Shown: positions 60,701 to 64,000 of the stretch, one piece after another | Layout: the number at the start of each line of letters is the position of its first letter | How positions within the stretch are numbered: the stretch's first letter is position 1 | Assembly (NCBI RefSeq): GCF_002483205.1 | Contig: NZ_DLHM01000007.1 | Location: 988,091 to 1,052,090 of the forward strand | Reading direction: 5' to 3' | Length of the DNA stretch: 64,000 bases | Origin: Flavihumibacter sp. UBA7668 | GTDB lineage: Bacteria; Bacteroidota; Bacteroidia; Chitinophagales; Chitinophagaceae | The notes under the pieces: generated by a model | The model's input: the letters and a program-made list of their open reading frames with translations, nothing else | Told to the model about the DNA's origin: nothing | Databases searched by the model: none | Position numbers and translations under genes: made by a program

Positions 60701-62367
60701 GCAGTTGCTGCTGTTCCTCCCATTGGTGCCCAGCTATAAAAATATGGGGCTGTACCACCGGATATGGTTACACCTGCTGATCCTGTGCTTCCACCATTGC
60801 AGGCAATATTGGTTTGTGAGGTACCAATCTGCATGGCTGTTGGTTGGGTAAGTGTGAAATGACGGGTAGCCTGGCATCCGGTGGCATCTGTAATGGTTAC
60901 GGAATAACCGCCTGCAACGAGTCCGGCTGCAGTAGCAGAAGTAGCCCCATTTGACCACATATAAGTATAAGGAGCAGTACCACCGGAAACGGTTACACCT
61001 GCTGATCCTGTGCTTCCACCATTGCAGGTAATATTGGTTTGAGAGGTACCAATCTGCATGGCTGCAGGTTGAGTAATGGTAACGTTGCGGGTGATCTGGC
61101 AACCAACATCATCTGTAACAGTAACGGTATAATTTCCAGGTGCCAAACCTGTAGCTTTTGCTGCAGTTCCTCCCATTGGAGCCCAGCTATAGGAGTAGGG
61201 AGGGTAACCGCCAGAAACAGTAATTGTTGCACTACCGTTGCTTCCTCCATTACAGGAGACATTCGTTTGTGATGTACTGGCGTTGATGGCAGTAGGTTGT
61301 ACTATAGTAAAGTTTCTGCTGGTAGAACAACCAATAGCGTCTGTAACGGTAACGGAATAGGGACCCGCTGCAAGTCCGGTTACGGACGAACTGGTTGCAC
61401 CATTTGACCACAGATAGGTATAGGGGGCAGTTCCGCCACTGGGGGTAACTGTGATAGCACCGGTAGCAGTTCCATTACAAGCAATATTGGTTAGACTGGT
61501 AGCTACATTGACACCGCTGACATTCAGTGTGGCTGATGTTGAGGTAACGGAGGAGGATCCACCCACTACGCAGCGATAGAGATAACCATTCATTCCAGAA
61601 ATAGCGCCGGTCAGAGTAAGTGTACTGGTGCTGACTCCTGAATAGATGGTGTTGTTCGAAATATTGGTGAAACCGGAACCTGTATTTACCTGCCATTGGT
61701 AGGAGGTTGCATTTTGAGCGGTCACAGAAAAACTGGTGTTGCTTCCAACGCAAATTGCCTTGTTAACAGGATGGGCTGAAATCGTTGGTGCGGGCGTCGA
61801 AGCAACCGGTCCAACTTTAATATCATCGATCCAGAAATACATAATCGCATTAAAGTTGATGGATACCGAAGTAACCGCCAGGTCTTTTGTATAGGTAATT
61901 GCCGTGGTTGTAAGCGCGGAATTGTTTCCCTGTTTGGCAGACATGTCTTTATCTGTTTGCGACCCACCTGCGGCAAGATTGTAGGTAATGGTATACCAGG
62001 GAGGAAGCGACATGAACTGCGAGTAACTGTTCATACTTTGGTGCTTTACCCAAAAGCCATAAAACTGAAACGGCTGGCCATCCTCGCGCTTTAGGGTAAA
62101 CTGATCTCCACCGGAACCATCTTTTTTCAGAGAAGCGCTGTTGCTGACACCTTCAGTAGCGGAGTTGGCAAAAGAGCCATTTCCTCCGCAATCCATTTGA
62201 TAGCGTACTCCATCAATGGTAACTACCGCCCTGGTTTTCCAGAACGACCAGATGGGGGCTGAAAGGGTAGCTCCTGAATTAAAGTTGTAGGTAGTTTGTG
62301 AAAATCCCGACTGCATTGACAACAGCAGCAGGATAAAGGATAAGAGTAGGGGTAAACATTTTTTCAT
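57772..62367 (-). CDS. Giant SprB-repeat/YDG surface protein with type IX secretion tail
   Basis: A 1531-residue surface adhesin-like protein. Signal peptide (LLLSFILLLLSMQSGFSQ), then an N-terminal lectin-like domain (FNSGATLSAPIWSF; LPPWYTITYNLAAGG), an Ig-like segment (FSVTAQNATSYQWQVNTGSG), five SprB repeats of about 75 residues (from TNIACNGTATGAITV), a second Ig-like segment, a Big_2-like unit (LYAKKAGQVTITANQPGNNA), four YDG repeats each opening near K-x-Y-D-G, an MBG domain (TKVYGSQDPDFNYSIEG) and a type A sorting domain (QIRIYAERAQKASIVLYTVS; GTYILGVYGQ) that directs export by the type IX system. The frame opens at a TTG (62376); ATG 62367 is the start. SprB repeats occur in gliding adhesins, but role here is open. 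Confidence 0.93.
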   Translation of the reverse strand: MKKCLPLLLSFILLLLSMQSGFSQTTYNFNSGATLSAPIWSFWKTRAVVTIDGVRYQMDCGGNGSFANSATEGVSNSASLKKDGSGGDQFTLKREDGQPFQFYGFWVKHQSMNSYSQFMSLPPWYTITYNLAAGGSQTDKDMSAKQGNNSALTTTAITYTKDLAVTSVSINFNAIMYFWIDDIKVGPVASTPAPTISAHPVNKAICVGSNTSFSVTAQNATSYQWQVNTGSGFTNISNNTIYSGVSTSTLTLTGAISGMNGYLYRCVVGGSSSVTSTSATLNVSGVNVATSLTNIACNGTATGAITVTPSGGTAPYTYLWSNGATSSSVTGLAAGPYSVTVTDAIGCSTSRNFTIVQPTAINASTSQTNVSCNGGSNGSATITVSGGYPPYSYSWAPMGGTAAKATGLAPGNYTVTVTDDVGCQITRNVTITQPAAMQIGTSQTNITCNGGSTGSAGVTVSGGTAPYTYMWSNGATSATAAGLVAGGYSVTITDATGCQATRHFTLTQPTAMQIGTSQTNIACNGGSTGSAGVTISGGTAPYFYSWAPMGGTAATATGLVAGSYTVTITDANNCQTTRNFTITQPTAMQVSTTQTNVACNGASNGSAGVTVSGGTAPYTYMWSNGATSASAAGLAAGVYSVTITDANGCQTTRNFTITQPPAFTASVNKTTETICSGNNTSIELTGSNGTAFNWTVASVSGDVAGYSNGSGETIFQALTGNGKINYTITPSNGICTGTPIQVAVTVNGLTTITSQPVPKAIEEEESTSFEISAANATSYQWQVDNGNGFVNISNNTVYSGSTSSTLSITNATGELDSYSYRCIASGLCAPAAISDAVNLDVNVKAIQTISFETIPAQIYGEQYTLQASSNSGLAVEFSSSDPSIATINNGVLYAKKAGQVTITANQPGNNAYKPAPAAEQLITIQKRPLTIEINPAASFEKIYDGTPSLTLPQNALLIQNAISGDALQVSASANFSSATAGMNKELAIDNFLLTGNNLANYSISHSSIEGSGTIQKKLLTPQVKNNAQFVKTYDGSANLELETNPVELTGLVGIDEVFVQATAAFDDKNAGTEKPVSITITSLVGYDKDNYELSTSSLSGTGTLLPKSVEVTQSAQRGIFKTYDGTTTMNPNDLSLEISGIVTGDDVSVEAKADFESKNAGTNIPLTIHSLQLDGKDKGNYKLTSNQTSAVGTIEPFVLTVQFNLNQTISKVYDGTTTAAIHSDNLVLPALFGEDEVTIEVPETASYADKNGGTGKTVLVDGIKLTGNDAGNYTLETAAITASVGTILPKAVTVKAIAATKVYGSQDPDFNYSIEGILEGEKLEGKLSRTEGNNVGEYDITIGSVSGGTNYIIESFEKASLTITKADLLIKADSKSKKQGQANPVFTLQYLGLAAGDQPSDLSVAPIVTTNAFGNSPLGIFEIRVEGAASPNYNISYQNGQLTITPASSQNSVQAWSNSSDQLQIRIYAERAQKASIVLYTVSGQTLILEAKQLTQGINTYTIRTGHLSAGTYILGVYGQYFKEADKVNIK
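60366..61491 (-). repeat. Five-unit SprB repeat array of about 225 bp per unit
   Basis: Five tandem coding units of about 75 codons. Units 1, 3 and 5 contain the Y-x-W-S-N-G-A-T-S core, while units 2 and 4 contain Y-S-W-A-P-M-G-G-T-A, an alternating A-B-A-B-A pattern. Long identical DNA words recur between like units, so the array is prone to recombination and copy-number change. Confidence 0.85.
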
Positions 62368-62520
62368 TGCTTCCAATTACGGTTAGACCTAGACGAACGG
62401 TATTGTAGAACTGTAATTGCAGCACTGCGGAGGATTAGAATTTTCTTACATCAAAAGCTACGGGCATACCCTTAGTTAAATAAGGTTTGTGGAATGTGTC
62501 GTAAAAAAGTTTGATTTATG

Positions 62521-63432
62521 TCAAATAGGCTGGATCAACTGAATACACCGCTGGAGTACGCGAATATTGAGTGTTTCTTCGCTCTCCCTTGGCTCTCCGT
62601 CAATATGGACCGGCGCTAAATCCCTGTTTCGGATCTGAATTTTTGCAGTTTGAAAATATTGGATGGTAGTGCTCTGTTCTTCATGGGCACCAGTTAGTTC
62701 ACCTGTTGTAACCTGTTGGATTAATGCAAATGGAAGGATGGCTTTGTTCATTTTAGGAACCACTACTATATCCAGCAGTCCGTCATTTAGACTTGCTTTT
62801 GGTGCAATGGTAAACTGATTTCCAAACTGATTACTGTTTGCCACACTGATAAAATAGGCATCGGTTTGAATAACATGATCTTCCACCACCATTTCGAAAT
62901 GATAAGGAGTGGCAGTGAAATAATTTTTTATGGTTTGCTGAGTATAGGTGAGCAGTCCTCTTCCTGGTTGCTGGGCAAAATCATGTGCAACTTTGGCGTC
63001 GAAACCCAATCCGCATAACATACAAGCGAACTGATCATTCACAAGGAACGCATCTACAAAACGGGCTTTACCTGTAAATGCAAGTTCAATAGCTTTCTGC
63101 GTGGTTTTGGGAATACCTGCTGAAAAGGCGAGACCGTTTCCTGATCCAAAGGGGACGATTCCAAAATGAATATCCAGATCCCTTAAATCATTAATAACCG
63201 TATTAACGGTTCCATCCCCACCGCAAATGATTATATCAGTGAAACCTTCTTCCAGGATACGCTGTCGGACGAATGAATAATCGCCACTGGCAACAGTTGG
63301 TAATACAATTGCTGAAGAGTTAAAGCCAGCTGCGGTTTCCATTACCAGTTTGCCAAGGTCGGCCTTGGATTTGGTGCCGGAAATGGGGTTGACCAGGAAT
63401 ATGAGTTTTTTCTGGGATGGATCCACTATCAT
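62521..63432 (-). CDS. Diacylglycerol-kinase-family lipid kinase (YegS/DagK-like)
   Basis: Cytoplasmic lipid kinase of 303 residues. LIFLVNPISGTKSKADLGKL opens the catalytic domain; the nucleotide-binding signature GGDGTVNTVINDL and FGIVPFGSGNGLAFSAGIPK follow; KASLNDGLLDIVVVPKMNKA and VHIDGEPRESEETLNIRVL close it. Length and order fit the YegS/DgkB family. It likely phosphorylates diacylglycerol or a related lipid. It lies between the adhesin and a GH43-like gene, all leftward, with no clear functional tie. Confidence 0.93.
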   Translation of the reverse strand: MIVDPSQKKLIFLVNPISGTKSKADLGKLVMETAAGFNSSAIVLPTVASGDYSFVRQRILEEGFTDIIICGGDGTVNTVINDLRDLDIHFGIVPFGSGNGLAFSAGIPKTTQKAIELAFTGKARFVDAFLVNDQFACMLCGLGFDAKVAHDFAQQPGRGLLTYTQQTIKNYFTATPYHFEMVVEDHVIQTDAYFISVANSNQFGNQFTIAPKASLNDGLLDIVVVPKMNKAILPFALIQQVTTGELTGAHEEQSTTIQYFQTAKIQIRNRDLAPVHIDGEPRESEETLNIRVLQRCIQLIQPI

Positions 63433-63465
63433 GCAATGCCCATTGGTTAAGGCAAAGCTAAGGCA

Positions 63466-63999
63466 TCAGAACTGTTCCAATATCTTAAATTCTGCCGCAG
63501 AAATTTTAATTACGGTACCATGGCGTGCGCCGGTTGGAAATACCAACTGATGGCTCAAATTTTCCCAATTTTTCAGGTCGGCCGAACGCTGGCAGGCATA
63601 ACGATGCGTACTGTATTGATCGTAATAAAGCCACCAGTATCCCAGGTGATGGACCATTGTAGGGCCTTCTGCCCAGGTTTTTCCCGAAATTGGTTCAGAC
63701 GCTGCGGAATAGGGGCCGGTCAGTTTTTGGCTGACTGCAATCCGAATATTTTTTTGGGGAATAGGTTTCAATGTTTCATCTTTCAGCAGCATAGTATATT
63801 GATTCCCTGTTTTGTAAATACTAGCATCAATGACATTGAATCCCTGATCATATAGTAAGCCCGTTGGTGTGAACGTTTTGAAGTCTTTGGTAAGGGTATA
63901 ATAGATGCGGTGATTGTATTTTTCATCACCCTGGCTATCCGTTTTGGGAAACCTTCCAGGTATTGTAGAAGACCAGTATATCAAATATTGCATGCTTTC
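63466..63999 (-). CDS. GH43-like glycoside hydrolase, C-terminal part (runs off window)
   Basis: The frame is open through the right edge, so the N-terminal part of this leftward gene is missing. The visible 177 codons include LIYWSSTIPGRFP, RIYYTLTKDFKTFTPTGLLY, FNVIDASIYKTGNQYTMLLK, KTWAEGPTMVHHLGYWWLYY and RSADLKNWENLSHQLVFPTG followed by ARHGTVIKI, the pattern of five-bladed-propeller GH43-like arabinosidases; the Asp in IDAS and the Glu in AEGP are candidate catalytic residues. This would be a fourth arabinose-related enzyme in the window, but the family call needs the missing half. Confidence 0.75.
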   Translation of the reverse strand, partial: ESMQYLIYWSSTIPGRFPKTDSQGDEKYNHRIYYTLTKDFKTFTPTGLLYDQGFNVIDASIYKTGNQYTMLLKDETLKPIPQKNIRIAVSQKLTGPYSAASEPISGKTWAEGPTMVHHLGYWWLYYDQYSTHRYACQRSADLKNWENLSHQLVFPTGARHGTVIKISAAEFKILEQF

Positions 64000-64000
64000 A

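Noticed and set aside
60366..61491. Regular repeats considered as a CRISPR array or tandem mobile element
   Set aside because: The units are in-frame SprB protein repeats of about 225 bp inside one long gene, with no unique short spacers.
1..64000. Search for tRNA, rRNA, complete insertion sequences, prophage and defence islands
   Set aside because: No tRNA-like cloverleaf, rRNA segment, transposase, integrase, phage structural gene, restriction or CRISPR-associated gene was recognised; HigBA is the only defence-like module.

Overview
The window is AT-leaning bacterial DNA from the phylum Bacteroidota, most likely family Chitinophagaceae (family-level inference). The evidence is three SusC/SusD pairs, a FecI-like sigma factor with a FecR anti-sigma factor, a very large SprB-repeat protein with a type IX secretion tail, Bacteroidota-type promoter boxes (TTTG and TAnnTTTG), and start codons that mostly lack a Shine-Dalgarno sequence. 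I see no rRNA, tRNA, CRISPR array, complete insertion sequence or prophage.

Layout. 1-6.7 kb: end of a first glycan-uptake locus (SusC cut by the window edge, SusD, a GH127 beta-L-arabinofuranosidase), then a convergent AraC regulator. 7.8-11.3 kb: a respiratory and stress block (mitochondrial-type sulfide:quinone oxidoreductase, a DUF202 membrane protein, a universal stress protein, heme A synthase). 11.4-16.6 kb: membrane patatin, SDR, Crp/Fnr regulator, and a YciI-ECF42 sigma pair. 16.65-17.3 kb: decayed gene scraps, including a pstB tail, with an 11-bp tandem repeat. 17.3-19.8 kb: an unknown lipoprotein and a LacI regulator. 20-30.8 kb: a large putative operon (FAD oxidoreductase, hexuronate-type MFS transporter, SusC, SusD, two duplicated GH51 arabinofuranosidases). 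31-33.3 kb: an unknown exported protein and an esterase. 33.4-40.4 kb: sigma/FecR/SusC with STN domain/SusD. 40.5-41.2 kb: HigBA toxin-antitoxin. 41.2-45.2 kb: a DUF2007 protein and a coupled membrane operon (DUF2157, DUF4401, GDYxxLxY, lipoprotein). 45.3-50.4 kb: tagaturonate reductase, an exported amidohydrolase fused to MsrA, a GH101-like enzyme. 50.5-57.7 kb: TonB-C protein, HD hydrolase, GH20, sulfatase, MmcQ/YjbR protein, Ada, class D beta-lactamase. 57.7-64 kb: SprB/YDG adhesin, a lipid kinase, and the 3' end of a GH43-like enzyme.

How the genes may work together (inference): GH127, two GH51 and GH43-like enzymes, a hexuronate-type transporter and tagaturonate reductase all point to pectin and arabinan use, with galacturonate feeding the tagaturonate/altronate route. 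GH101-like, GH20 and sulfatase genes suggest additional use of amino-sugar or sulfated glycans. Three kinds of regulator (AraC, LacI, sigma/anti-sigma) sit beside the uptake loci.

Items I find most worth a second look: the exported amidohydrolase-MsrA fusion; the four-gene translationally coupled membrane operon whose last protein has a close stand-alone paralogue 10 kb away; the HigBA promoter in which twin operators lie on both promoter boxes; the 11-bp helically phased repeat in front of a broken small gene; and the alternating two-type SprB repeat array.
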